From JAGQPD01 sp020426865 (GTDB lineage Bacteria; Planctomycetota; Planctomycetia; Pirellulales; Pirellulaceae): 64,000 bases of DNA. Made by a program: the position numbers and the translations under genes. The notes under the pieces were generated by a model. That model saw only the letters and a list, made by a program, of their open reading frames with translations. It made no database searches and was not told where the DNA came from. This document shows positions 45,006 to 53,656 of this stretch, piece after piece; position 1 is the stretch's first letter, and every line of letters starts with the position of its first letter. The stretch is from assembly GCA_041399065.1 (NCBI GenBank), contig JAWKTN010000006.1, positions 310,001-374,000 on the forward strand, in the 5' to 3' direction.

Positions 45006-45764
45006 CTACAAGGAAAACGTCCAGTTTTCCATCTGACGGACAACATCGGGTGACGTAAGATCAAAGTGCAACGGGGTAAGTGTGACAAAGCCCTTTTGCA
45101 ATGCGGTTAGATCGGTTTCGTGTTCGGTGGGAGCGGGTGGGGGATCGCCGGTCGCCCAGTAGTAATTGCGCCCTCGGGGATCCTTGCGTTTGACATAGTG
45201 CTCGCCATACCGCTGCACGCTCATCGGTACGACCCGTAATTCACTCGCCCCCTGCGTCGCCGGAGTGGGGATATTGAGGTTGTACAATTGAGGTCGAGCC
45301 GACTTTTGGGCCAGAATCTGTTCAATGATTTTAGTGGCCATGGTGGCAGCGGTATCGAATTGTGCGTGCTCGTCGTATTCCAATGAGACAGCGACGCTGG
45401 TGATGCCGAAGAACGCCCCTTCGATGGCCGCGGCTACGGTGCCGGAATAGAGGACGTTGATGCCGGCATTGAGTCCACCATTAATGCCGCTGACGACCAG
45501 GTCGGGTCGCTGGGGACAGAATTCAGCCACGGCGATCTTCACACAGTCCGCCGGGCTCCCCTCCACGGCATACCCGCGGAATCGATCCCCGTCGAAGATC
45601 TCCTTGCAAACCAGCGGGCTGAGGAACGTAATCGAATGCCCAACTCCACTCTGTTCCGTCGCCGGGGCGGCGACCGTGACCGTTCCCAATCGCTTGAGCT
45701 GGCGTTCCATGGCCGCCAACCCCGGGGCGTAAATGCCATCATCGTTCGTTAACAATATGTGCAC
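45006..45764 (-). CDS. surE: 5'-nucleotidase SurE
   Basis: 252 residues. Nucleoside monophosphatase with metal ligands in LLTNDDGIYAPG (adjacent Asp pair), AAPATEQSGVGHSIT and VSGINGGLNAGINVLYSGTVAAA. The family dephosphorylates nucleotides and polyphosphate. Convergent with the interrupted membrane gene, divergent from guaA. Confidence 0.94.
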   Translation of the reverse strand: MHILLTNDDGIYAPGLAAMERQLKRLGTVTVAAPATEQSGVGHSITFLSPLVCKEIFDGDRFRGYAVEGSPADCVKIAVAEFCPQRPDLVVSGINGGLNAGINVLYSGTVAAAIEGAFFGITSVAVSLEYDEHAQFDTAATMATKIIEQILAQKSARPQLYNLNIPTPATQGASELRVVPMSVQRYGEHYVKRKDPRGRNYYWATGDPPPAPTEHETDLTALQKGFVTLTPLHFDLTSPDVVRQMENWTFSL

Positions 45765-45900
45765 GGCGACATCCTACTCCTTTGCAGCTTCCGTCGGGAA
45801 CAATGCTCCCCTCTCGCCTCACTATAGAGGTTGCTCCGCCGTTTGCCAAACGACTATTGGCACTGGCCACCCGTGCTGCTCGACTTTATAATCCTGCGGC

Positions 45901-47484
45901 ATGAACGAAACACTTAATGACTCTGATTTTTCGTCACATGCCATTGCCGATCAACACGTGTTGATTCTTGACTTCGGCTCGCAATATGCCCAACTGATCG
46001 CACGTCGCGTGCGTGAACAGCATGTGTATTGCGAGATCGTGCGCCATGACATATCGGTTGAGCGGGTGTTGGAGCGGGCGCCGCGGGGTTTAATACTGTC
46101 GGGGGGCCCGTCGAGCGTCTACGAGGGCGGGGCGCCGAAATGCGATCCGAAGTTGTTTGAACTCGGAATCCCCGTGCTTGGCATCTGTTACGGGATGCAA
46201 CTGGCCTGCCATGCGCTCGGGGGGGAAGTGCAGCACGCCCCAGCCCGCGAATACGGTCGTGCCCGCTGCCATATCGATGCCCACGATGGTCTGTTCGCCG
46301 GCATGCCGGATGAGACCGACGTGTGGATGAGCCATGGCGATCAGGTCGCCAAGGTGTCTGCCGAATTTGAGGCGTTGGCCCGCACCGATACCTGCCCGTT
46401 TGCCGCGGTCCGACACCGGCGACTGCCGGTATTTGGGTTGCAGTTTCACCCCGAAGTGACGCATTCGCCGTTGGGCAACGTTGTGATCCGCAATTTTCTG
46501 ATCGATATTTGCGGCTGCGACGGACTGTGGAAGATGGGCAATTTCGCTCGGCAGACGATCGAACGCGTCCGCCAACAGGTCGGCGACGAACGGGTGATCT
46601 GCGGACTGTCCGGCGGTGTCGATTCGTCGGTCGTGGCCGCGCTCCTGTACCGCGCTATCGGTTCGCAGCTATCCTGCATTCTGGTCGACAATGGACTGTT
46701 GCGCAAGGACGAACAGGAACTGGTCATTACCGAGTTTACTCGACACTTCCGTACTGACTTGCACGTCGTGCGCGCCGAAGAAAAATTCCTAGGCGCGCTA
46801 GCGGGGGTCACGGAGCCGCAAGAGAAACGGCGGCGGATCGGCCACGCCTTCATCGAGTGTTTTCAGGAGGAGGCAGCAAAGATCAAGGGTGCCAAGTTCC
46901 TGGCTCAAGGGACATTGTACCCGGACGTGATCGAAAGTGGTGCCGCAGTCGATGGCCCAGCCGCCACGATCAAATTGCATCACAATGTGGGAGGACTGCC
47001 AGAAGAGTTGGGTTTTGAGCTCATCGAGCCGCTCCGTGACCTATTTAAGGACGAGGTACGGCAGTTGGGGTTGGAACTGGAATTGCCCGAAGAGATCGTC
47101 TGGCGGCACCCCTTTCCTGGTCCCGGTCTGGCCGTCCGCTGCCTTGGCGAAGTTACTCGACCACGTCTCGATACTTTGCGCGAAGCCGACGATATCGTGG
47201 TCTCAGAAATCAAGTCCGCCGGTCTCTACCGTGCCACCTCGCAGGCGTTCGCCGTGCTGCTGCCGATCCAAAGTGTCGGTGTCATGGGGGATGCACGGAC
47301 CTACGAAAGTACGCTCGCCGTTCGCTGCGTTGATACCGACGATTTCATGACCGCCGACTGGAGCCGTCTGCCACAAGACCTGCTGGCGCGCATGTCAACG
47401 CGGATCATTAACGAAGTCCCCGGTGTCAATCGCGTCGTCTACGATATTAGCTCCAAACCACCAGCGACCATCGAATGGGAATAA
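45901..47484 (+). CDS. guaA: GMP synthase (glutamine-hydrolysing)
   Basis: 527 residues. Converts XMP to GMP with ATP and glutamine. Class-I amidotransferase at the N-terminus (LDFGSQYAQLIARRVRE, Cys nucleophile in LGICYGMQL, His and Glu in QFHPEVTH). ATP-pyrophosphatase with P-loop CGLSGGVDSSVVAALL, then the dimerisation domain ending KPPATIEWE. IMP dehydrogenase (59899) supplies its substrate but is not adjacent. Confidence 0.96.
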   Translation: MNETLNDSDFSSHAIADQHVLILDFGSQYAQLIARRVREQHVYCEIVRHDISVERVLERAPRGLILSGGPSSVYEGGAPKCDPKLFELGIPVLGICYGMQLACHALGGEVQHAPAREYGRARCHIDAHDGLFAGMPDETDVWMSHGDQVAKVSAEFEALARTDTCPFAAVRHRRLPVFGLQFHPEVTHSPLGNVVIRNFLIDICGCDGLWKMGNFARQTIERVRQQVGDERVICGLSGGVDSSVVAALLYRAIGSQLSCILVDNGLLRKDEQELVITEFTRHFRTDLHVVRAEEKFLGALAGVTEPQEKRRRIGHAFIECFQEEAAKIKGAKFLAQGTLYPDVIESGAAVDGPAATIKLHHNVGGLPEELGFELIEPLRDLFKDEVRQLGLELELPEEIVWRHPFPGPGLAVRCLGEVTRPRLDTLREADDIVVSEIKSAGLYRATSQAFAVLLPIQSVGVMGDARTYESTLAVRCVDTDDFMTADWSRLPQDLLARMSTRIINEVPGVNRVVYDISSKPPATIEWE

Positions 47485-47587
47485 GGTTAATGTCTTGATC
47501 TTGGCCCTCCCGTACCGCCTCTCTCTTGTTCGCTCCGTCCTATGGCGGTGCCACTAGGCTGTGTCGTCCATTTGGCTTTCTGCCAGC

Positions 47588-48274
47588 TTAGCCAGGTCCC
47601 TGCCGGTCGGCTTCGTCGAACAGCTGCTTGAGGGATAGTGAGAATCCGGGAAGTATCTTGCCACCGTTCAGTCCGCCGTCGACCGGAATCAAAACCGATT
47701 GGTCGGCGCTTTCGTAGGCCGTTGCTGTTCGTGTGGCGGGGTCGACGTACCAGACAAGACTGACGCCAGCATTGAAGTAAAGTCTCAGCTTATGGTCCAT
47801 CTCCGTTTTCGTGTTCGTGTCGGAAAGAATTTCGACCACCAGGTCCGGGATCAATAGCGGGATTGGGCGTCGAGGCAATTTTTCCTTTGGGAAGCGTCCC
47901 CAACTGATAAAGCACACGTCCGGAATCCTGACTTTACCCCGCAGGAACTTCAGAATTCCATCCGACGACAGCACCTGACCAAGATTTTTCGCAAGGGTGA
48001 AGGACGTAATTTTGTGAATGATCAACCCTGCCAAAATTGCCTCGTACCAAACCATCGGCTTCTCCACCAAAACCCCGTCGTCCAATTCACACAGAATCCC
48101 TTCCTGGGAGTGAATGCGCAACACGTCATCTTCGGTTGCATAGCCAGGAGGCGGATTCAAGCGAATACGTTCGGCGGGAATTTCTCCCAGCCGTTGATGG
48201 AGATCGTCCAGTCGCCAATCCGAGGGAATGGCAAACTGAGGTCGCAACAGCACGGGTTCAGGGACAGTTGGCAT
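47588..48274 (-). CDS. Uma2-family (DUF820) putative endonuclease
   Basis: 228 residues. Family motifs: EGILCELDDGVLVEKPMVWYEAI (metal-site Glu), KVRIPDVCFISW and LLIPDLVVEILSDTNTKTEMDHKLRLYFNAGVSLVWYVDP. The fold is of the restriction-endonuclease type; the physiological role of the many Uma2 proteins of planctomycetes and cyanobacteria is unknown. Confidence 0.88.
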   Translation of the reverse strand: MPTVPEPVLLRPQFAIPSDWRLDDLHQRLGEIPAERIRLNPPPGYATEDDVLRIHSQEGILCELDDGVLVEKPMVWYEAILAGLIIHKITSFTLAKNLGQVLSSDGILKFLRGKVRIPDVCFISWGRFPKEKLPRRPIPLLIPDLVVEILSDTNTKTEMDHKLRLYFNAGVSLVWYVDPATRTATAYESADQSVLIPVDGGLNGGKILPGFSLSLKQLFDEADRQGPG

Positions 48275-48930
48275 CGCATTCCTCCACTGCGGGTATTATC
48301 CAATTGAATCACCCGAGTTACAAGCCTTGACAACAGCATGGTGGCAAATCTGCGGTCGCCAAGCCGTCCCAAGTCCCGATCCAATCCTCTCTCGGGCTTC
48401 GATCAACAGTTGCCGCATCCAGTAAATAACCGCTCACCAAAGCGAAATCAAGATTGCGAATCTTAAGACAAAAAAACCGCGGTCACGGGGGATGACCACG
48501 GTTTTTCGGCGGGACATGTTTTGCCGTTGGACCGACGATCGGCGGGGCGAGCTGGGGTGTCCTTGACGCTCGTGATCGTGGCCCCTGGCGGTGGGGAATG
48601 GCACTGGAGGTCGTTGTCAGATTTGCCATTCGTACTGCTGGGTACGCACTGTTCATCGGCCTATTACCACCACGATAACAATCAATTTTGTTAGGGGGCG
48701 TACAGCAGTTAACTTCGTTAGGGCCGGAACAATCCGCAGGGTTTACCCCCTTCCACTTCCTGCCCATTTCGGCCACGCTATTGCTGAACAAGAGCGAACG
48801 CATTTATACGCTGGCAGGGCGCGCGCCGATGAAATCGGGACAGCTGCTAGCGGAGTGAGTTGCTGTTTGGAACAAGAGAAATCGCAAAAACTAATTTGGT
48901 TGCGACAGCGGATTAGGGAGTCGGGGAGCT
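48275..48930. other. 656-bp intergenic region with orphan terminator
   Basis: Between divergent Uma2 and isocitrate-dehydrogenase-like genes. It holds a strong minus-strand terminator at 48471-48507 with no matching gene. The minus-strand frame 48483-48803 ends inside that hairpin and has no ribosome binding site, so it is not called. Confidence 0.5.
48471..48507 (-). terminator. Orphan rho-independent terminator
   Basis: Stem ACCGTGGTCA / TGACCGCGGT (one mismatch), loop TCCCCCG, then seven T on the minus strand; the opposite strand also has five T. No annotated gene ends here. Confidence 0.75.
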
Positions 48931-49953
48931 GTGAAGAAACATGACGTCGTCGTGATTCCCGGAGACGGGATCGGGCCCGAAGTGACCAGTGCCGTGCAGT
49001 TCGTGCTGCGGAAGGCGAACGCACCGCTGGAGTGGCACGAATGTCTTGCCGGTGTGGCGGCTATGCAAGCTGTCGGGGACGTACTGCCGGCAGAAACGGT
49101 CGATACATTGGAACGCTATAAAGTCGCCTTGAAAGGCCCTTGTACGACTCCGGTCGGCGAAGGATTCACTTCGGTCAACGTTCAGCTGCGCAAAAGGCTC
49201 AACCTATATGCCGCCGTCCGCCCGGTTCGCAGTCTGCAGGGCGTGACGACTCGGTTTGAAAACGTCGACCTGGTCATCATTCGCGAGAATACCGAGGGCT
49301 TATATAGCGGCGTTGAAAACCAAGTGACCGATGACGTGGTGATGAGCATGAAGGTGGCAACGCAGACTGCTTGCATGCGGATCGCCCACTGGGCATTTCG
49401 GTTCGCGACGCAACGTGGCCGGAAAAAAATCACGGTGTTCCACAAAGCCAACATCATGAAGATTACCGACGGATTGTTCTTGCGGTGTGCACGTCAGATT
49501 CACAAACGCGACTATCCGAATATCGAATATCAAGAGGTGATCATCGATGCCGGATGCATGAAGCTCGTCCAGGATCCGACCCAATTTGACCTGCTGCTAT
49601 TGGAAAACCTCTATGGCGACGTTGTAAGTGACCTTTGTGCGGGGCTGGTAGGTGGTCTGGGAGTCGTCCCGGGTGCGAACATTGGCGACGTCGGCGCCGT
49701 CTTCGAAGCCGTGCATGGTTCGGCGCCGGACATTGCCGGCAAGGGGATCGCCAATCCATTGGCGTTGTTAATGTCGGCGGTGATGATGCTCAATTATCTG
49801 GCCGAATCGACTCAGAATCCCTCCTGTCGTGACGTCGCCGAACGCATCAAACACGCGTACAATCTGGCATTGGCGGAAAACGCGAAGACGCGCGATCTAG
49901 GAGGCACGCTTTCGACGAATGAGTTTGCTGAAGCTGTTGTCGAACGCCTGTAA
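48931..49953 (+). CDS. Isocitrate/isopropylmalate dehydrogenase family enzyme, probably NAD-type isocitrate dehydrogenase
   Basis: 340 residues from GTG preceded by GGGAG. Beta-decarboxylating dehydrogenase: VIPGDGIGPEV, ALKGPCTTPVG, NLYAAVRPVRS, IIRENTEGLYSG, VFHKANIMKITDG, LLLENLYGDVVSDL and AVFEAVHGSAPDIAGKGIANP. The NLYAAVRP and RENTEGLYSG motifs fit isocitrate rather than isopropylmalate dehydrogenases, and the length fits the NAD-dependent monomer type. EttA follows after 40 bp. Confidence 0.88.
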   Translation: MKKHDVVVIPGDGIGPEVTSAVQFVLRKANAPLEWHECLAGVAAMQAVGDVLPAETVDTLERYKVALKGPCTTPVGEGFTSVNVQLRKRLNLYAAVRPVRSLQGVTTRFENVDLVIIRENTEGLYSGVENQVTDDVVMSMKVATQTACMRIAHWAFRFATQRGRKKITVFHKANIMKITDGLFLRCARQIHKRDYPNIEYQEVIIDAGCMKLVQDPTQFDLLLLENLYGDVVSDLCAGLVGGLGVVPGANIGDVGAVFEAVHGSAPDIAGKGIANPLALLMSAVMMLNYLAESTQNPSCRDVAERIKHAYNLALAENAKTRDLGGTLSTNEFAEAVVERL

Positions 49954-49993
49954 GTGCCGGGGTGGTCATTGATCTAACGAAAATGGGTAATCC

Positions 49994-51667
49994 ATGGGAA
50001 AACAATACATCTACACACTTGCTTCACTGACCAAGAAATTCAACCAGCGAGAGGTCCTCAAGGATGTTTGGTTGGCCTTTTATCCGGGGGCGAAGATTGG
50101 CGTTTTGGGGCGAAATGGGTCCGGCAAGAGCACGTTATTGCGAGTCATGGCGGGGCAGGATCGCGACTTCGACGGCGAGGCCCGTCTGACGGACGGGTAT
50201 TCCTGCGGGTATCTGCCGCAGGAACCCCAGTTGGACCCCGAGAAAGATGTGCGGGGGAATGTGGAAGCGGCCGTTGCACCGCGGCGGGCGATTTTGGATC
50301 GGTACAACGAGATTAACATGAAGCTGGCCGAGCCGTTAAGTGACAACGAAATGGAAAAGCTGTGCAATGAATTGGGGAGGGTCCAGGATCAGATTGATGC
50401 TGGCAACTTGTGGGAATTGGACCGACAGATCGAAATCGCGATGGACGCGATCAACTTACCGCCGGCCGACGCCGAGGTCACCAGGTTGTCGGGCGGGGAG
50501 CGACGGCGAGTGGCACTCTGTAAGATCCTGCTGGAATGCCCGGACTTGCTGTTGTTGGACGAACCCACAAACCACTTGGACGCGGATGCTGTGGCGTGGC
50601 TGGAACGCCATTTGGCCGAGTATCCCGGAACGGTAGTGGCTGTGACGCACGATCGCTATTTCTTGGACAACGTCGCGGGATGGATCCTTGAATTGGATCG
50701 AGGGCAGGGGATCCCGTGGGAGGGGAATTACAGTTCTTGGCTGGAGCAAAAACAGCAGCGATTGGAACGGGAGGAAAAGGCGGCTGCGGCGCGACAGAAA
50801 ACACTGCAGCGAGAACTGGATTGGATTCGCATGGCACCGCGTGCGCGGCAGGCGAAAAACAAGGCCCGGATCAAGGCCTACGACCAGATGTCCAGCGAGC
50901 GGTTCGAGGACCGGCCGGACGAAATGGAGATCCAGATCCCGCCCGGCAAGCACTTGGGTGACTTGGTGGTTGAGGCCCAAGGGGTGACGAAGGCGTTCGG
51001 CGATCGGGTCCTGATTGAGGATCTCAATTTCAATCTGCCGGCGGGCGGGATTGTGGGAATCATTGGTTCCAACGGTGCCGGCAAGACGACATTGTTTCGG
51101 ATGATCACCGGTGAGGAGCAGCCCGATGCGGGGACGCTTCGCGTCGGACCGACGGTGGAGCTTGGGTACGTCGATCAAAACCGGGATGCGCTATCACCGG
51201 ACAAGAGCGTTTACGAAGAGATCTCAGGCGGCCACGACACCTTGGAAATGGGGGGCCGCAAGGTGAACGCACGGGCCTACGTTTCTCGGTTTAACTTCCG
51301 GGGCCCGGACCAGGAGAAGAAGGTGGGCGCGTTGTCCGGTGGGGAGCGTAATCGGGTACACTTGGCCAAGCTGTTGCGGCGAGGTTCGAATGTGTTGCTG
51401 TTGGACGAGCCAACCAACGATTTGGATGTCGACACGTTGCGGGCCCTGGAAGAAGCGATCTTAAGCTACGCCGGTTGCGTGCTGGTGATCAGCCACGATC
51501 GCTGGTTCCTGGACCGGATTGCCACGCATATCCTGGCATTTGAAGGGGACGCTTACGTCCACTGGTGCGAAGGGAACTACCAGACGTACGAGCAACAGCG
51601 TCGCGAACGGTTGGGGATCTCCGACGACGAGCCGCGGCGGTTTAAGTACAAGAAGCTGCAACGTTAG
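49994..51667 (+). CDS. ettA: ABC-F translational throttle EttA
   Basis: 557 residues, as in E. coli (555). Two ATPase domains: Walker A GRNGSGKST and GSNGAGKTT, ABC signatures LSGGERRRVALCK and LSGGERNRVHLAK, Walker B LLLLDEPTNHLD and LLLDEPTNDLD. Between them lies the linker KNKARIKAYDQM. EttA binds the ribosomal E site and gates the first elongation cycle by ATP level. Start MGKQYIYTLASLTKKF matches the family. Confidence 0.95.
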   Translation: MGKQYIYTLASLTKKFNQREVLKDVWLAFYPGAKIGVLGRNGSGKSTLLRVMAGQDRDFDGEARLTDGYSCGYLPQEPQLDPEKDVRGNVEAAVAPRRAILDRYNEINMKLAEPLSDNEMEKLCNELGRVQDQIDAGNLWELDRQIEIAMDAINLPPADAEVTRLSGGERRRVALCKILLECPDLLLLDEPTNHLDADAVAWLERHLAEYPGTVVAVTHDRYFLDNVAGWILELDRGQGIPWEGNYSSWLEQKQQRLEREEKAAAARQKTLQRELDWIRMAPRARQAKNKARIKAYDQMSSERFEDRPDEMEIQIPPGKHLGDLVVEAQGVTKAFGDRVLIEDLNFNLPAGGIVGIIGSNGAGKTTLFRMITGEEQPDAGTLRVGPTVELGYVDQNRDALSPDKSVYEEISGGHDTLEMGGRKVNARAYVSRFNFRGPDQEKKVGALSGGERNRVHLAKLLRRGSNVLLLDEPTNDLDVDTLRALEEAILSYAGCVLVISHDRWFLDRIATHILAFEGDAYVHWCEGNYQTYEQQRRERLGISDDEPRRFKYKKLQR

Positions 51668-51801
51668 TCCGGCGTTCGTCTTGACCCTTTGGCCAGGATC
51701 CAGTACGAAACAAACTAACCAGACGTGATTTGCTGTCGCAGCAGTCCGCGACGGGATAGTTTCACGTGGTCTGTAAGATAATCCAAATGGGAGAGACGTA
51801 A

Positions 51802-52023
51802 GTGACAATTCTGCGTACCGGGTCGAATCAGAAATACTCGGATGGTTGGGAAAAGGCGTTTGGCAAAGGCGGACGCAGCTCGACTGCCGCCGGGGTGTCT
51901 GGAAGCACGAAGCCGAAGGGAGCGAGCAAGGCAAAAAAGGCGGTGAAAAAAACAGCCAGTACCAGCAAGATCGCGTCGGCGAAGAAAAAGCCAAGTGCCA
52001 AGAAGCCGACTCGCAAAAAATAG
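51802..52023 (+). CDS. Small basic protein with histone-H1-like tail
   Basis: 73 residues from GTG 51802, preceded by GGGAG. N-terminus MTILRTGSNQKYSDGWEKAFGKGG is a conserved-looking domain; the rest is Lys/Ala/Ser-rich (KAKKAVKKTASTSK, SAKKKPSAKKPTRKK), suggesting nucleic acid binding. No confirmed function. It precedes the selenoprotein gene by 43 bp. Confidence 0.72.
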   Translation: MTILRTGSNQKYSDGWEKAFGKGGRSSTAAGVSGSTKPKGASKAKKAVKKTASTSKIASAKKKPSAKKPTRKK

Positions 52024-52066
52024 CTTTTCCGCTTACGCTCGGGGAACTCATCGGAGACCACATTCC

Positions 52067-52303
52067 ATGAAGGTGCATCTGCGTTATTGCTCGGTGTGAG
52101 GTTACGAACCCGAAGCCGTCGGTCTGGCGGCGCGATTGTTGGAAACGTTCAAGCAGAAGATCTCTGTCTTGGAGTTGGAGCCTTCCGGCGGCGGATGTTT
52201 CGAGTTGGAAATAGATGGTCAGGCCGTCTATTCCAAGCTGCAAACTGGCGAGTTCCCGGATGTCGATACGCTGATGTCCAAAATTGCCGAACTGAAACGA
52301 TGA
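52067..52303 (+). CDS. SelW-like (Rdx family) selenoprotein, UGA-encoded Sec at residue 11
   Basis: Reads MKVHLRYCSV-U-GYEPEAVGL... through an in-frame TGA (52097-52099) to a TGA stop at 52301-52303, giving 78 residues. The thioredoxin-like Rdx fold is recognisable: the redox motif CxxU (Cys8-Ser-Val-Sec11), then LAARLLETFKQK, SGGGCFELEIDGQAVYSKL and GEFPDVDTLMSKIAELK, as in SelW/SelT/SelH proteins. The codon pattern continues smoothly past the TGA, a SECIS-like hairpin follows, and the Sec machinery is encoded in the same window. Rdx proteins are thought to be thiol oxidoreductases. The next gene starts 7 bp later. Confidence 0.93.
52115..52131 (+). promoter_or_regulatory. Predicted bacterial SECIS element
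   Basis: GCCGUC-GGUCU-GGCGGC: six-pair stem with a five-base loop GGUCU, beginning 15 nt after the TGA at 52097-52099. The loop is the same GGUCU as in E. coli fdhF, where SelB binds, and the spacing is similar. Confidence 0.85.
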
Positions 52304-52310
52304 CGGTCTT

Positions 52311-52961
52311 ATGGATCATAGGGAAAAGAACAGCGACCGCCAGATCAACAGCGGTGGTGTTTTTTTCTGTCCGTGCTGCTGCCAATCCAGTCGGTATCGA
52401 GTGTTGATCGAATCGCGATGGATGTGGCTGATGGCCTGGATCGGGTTTTGGCCGCGTGGGGGAAAGATACAGTGCTCCACGTGTTCGGCGAACTTCGACA
52501 GTCAAGTGCTGCTCTGCGACACAGAGGCCGAACACTCGGCGCTATTGTCCATCGTCCGGCGCATCTTGGTCCGTACGATGGTCGAAGTGGGCGATGTGTA
52601 TCCCGGAGGGGCCAAACGTTGGTTGCGAGTCATGACACAAATGTTAGGGATGGAAACAACCTACGAGGATGTTGTGCGGCTGGCCAGGGAATTCGGGCAC
52701 TCGAAAGGTGTAAGCGATCGAGCGGCGTTGCGGGATGGGTTGACCGCCTTCGACGAATTCGTCCAAATGGAAAGCGCACCGCTGGCGATTAAAGGGCGAC
52801 TGGCCATTCTGCAGACCGCGGCCGAATCACTGCGCGAGGAGAGTTACGTACCACCGACGGACCTGTTGATCTTACGAGCATTAGGGCAAGCGTTGGGCAT
52901 TCCTGAACCGCAACTGCGACAGTCACTACCCGACGATGAAGGGATTCTTGACGAGCCTTGA
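52311..52961 (+). CDS. Zinc-ribbon / TerB-like helical protein
   Basis: 216 residues. N-terminal zinc-ribbon with cysteine pairs (FFCPCCCQS, KIQCSTC) around a Trp-rich hydrophobic segment (WMWLMAWIGFW); the C-terminal ~130 residues are helical and resemble TerB-like domains (ESYVPPTDLLILRALGQALGI). Starts 7 bp after the selenoprotein stop, so the two are cotranscribed and may act together. Function unknown. Confidence 0.65.
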   Translation: MDHREKNSDRQINSGGVFFCPCCCQSSRYRVLIESRWMWLMAWIGFWPRGGKIQCSTCSANFDSQVLLCDTEAEHSALLSIVRRILVRTMVEVGDVYPGGAKRWLRVMTQMLGMETTYEDVVRLAREFGHSKGVSDRAALRDGLTAFDEFVQMESAPLAIKGRLAILQTAAESLREESYVPPTDLLILRALGQALGIPEPQLRQSLPDDEGILDEP

Positions 52962-52983
52962 TTCCTTCCAGCCCAATCCCAGA

Positions 52984-53547
52984 TCATGCGCGCGAGAGAA
53001 ATTCCCCGTTCCGTGTGTCGACCTTGATCCGTTCCCCCTCGACCAAATACTCCGGGACTTGTACGACCAGTCCGGTTTCCAGCGTCGCGGGTTTTGTGCG
53101 GCCGGTCGCCGAGTTCCCGCGGACCTGAGGGTCGCACTGGGTGATCGTCAGTTCTACGGCGGTTGGAAGTTGTACGCCAACGCAGTTGCCGTTGTAGATC
53201 AGCGCCAGGATCCCTTCAAGTTCTTCGGTGATATACGGTGCCTGTTCGCGAATATCCTCCAGTGGCACGGAGTATTGGTTGTAATCGGCCTGGTCGAGCA
53301 GATACATATCGGTGGGATCGCTATACATCATCTTGACGGCACGTCGTTCAAAGTCGGCTTCTTCCAGCGACTCGGTCCCCTTCAGCGTGATATCGGTCTT
53401 TTGTTGCGTGACGATATTGCGGCCGCGATACTTATAGAGAGTCGCGGCGCCGCGCGCGGAAGGTGTTTGCACGGTGATCGTTTCAATGAGGACTGGTGCT
53501 CCGTCATAGTTGACCACCGCACCGGGTTTGATTTCCTTTGCCAACAC
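52984..53547 (-). CDS. efpL: Elongation factor P-like protein EfpL (YeiP type)
   Basis: 187 residues from GTG 53547 (MLAKEIKPGAVVNY). Three beta-barrel domains. The loop that in EF-P carries the modified lysine is here TPSARGAATLYKYRG, with Arg at the tip, as in E. coli YeiP/EfpL. The C-terminus (NKPATLETG-like TKPATLETGLVVQVPEYLVEGERIKVDTRNGEFLSRA) also fits. EfpL helps ribosomes past polyproline and related stalls without lysine modification. TTG 53544 is an alternative start. Confidence 0.9.
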   Translation of the reverse strand: MLAKEIKPGAVVNYDGAPVLIETITVQTPSARGAATLYKYRGRNIVTQQKTDITLKGTESLEEADFERRAVKMMYSDPTDMYLLDQADYNQYSVPLEDIREQAPYITEELEGILALIYNGNCVGVQLPTAVELTITQCDPQVRGNSATGRTKPATLETGLVVQVPEYLVEGERIKVDTRNGEFLSRA

Positions 53548-53656
53548 TTCTTGAGTTCCTGTTGTGTGGATGAAAGAAGCGAAAACGCTTGACGAAATAC
53601 GATCACGGCCTAGCGATCGCCGTAATGGTGACCACGATCGATGCGATCCCACGATC

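Noticed and set aside
48483..48803. 106-residue minus-strand frame ending in the orphan terminator
   Set aside because: Stop codon lies within the terminator stem and no ribosome binding site precedes it; low-complexity Pro/Cys/Ser sequence.
50456..51178. 240-residue minus-strand frame in ettA
   Set aside because: Shadow; ettA is full-length with all ABC-F motifs.
52067..52099. TGA at 52097 as a genuine stop giving a 10-residue peptide
   Set aside because: Family-like protein sequence continues for 67 residues after it, a SECIS-like hairpin follows, and the full Sec machinery is nearby.
51461..52243. 260-residue minus-strand frame across the ettA end and selenoprotein
   Set aside because: Shadow across several genes; no motif.
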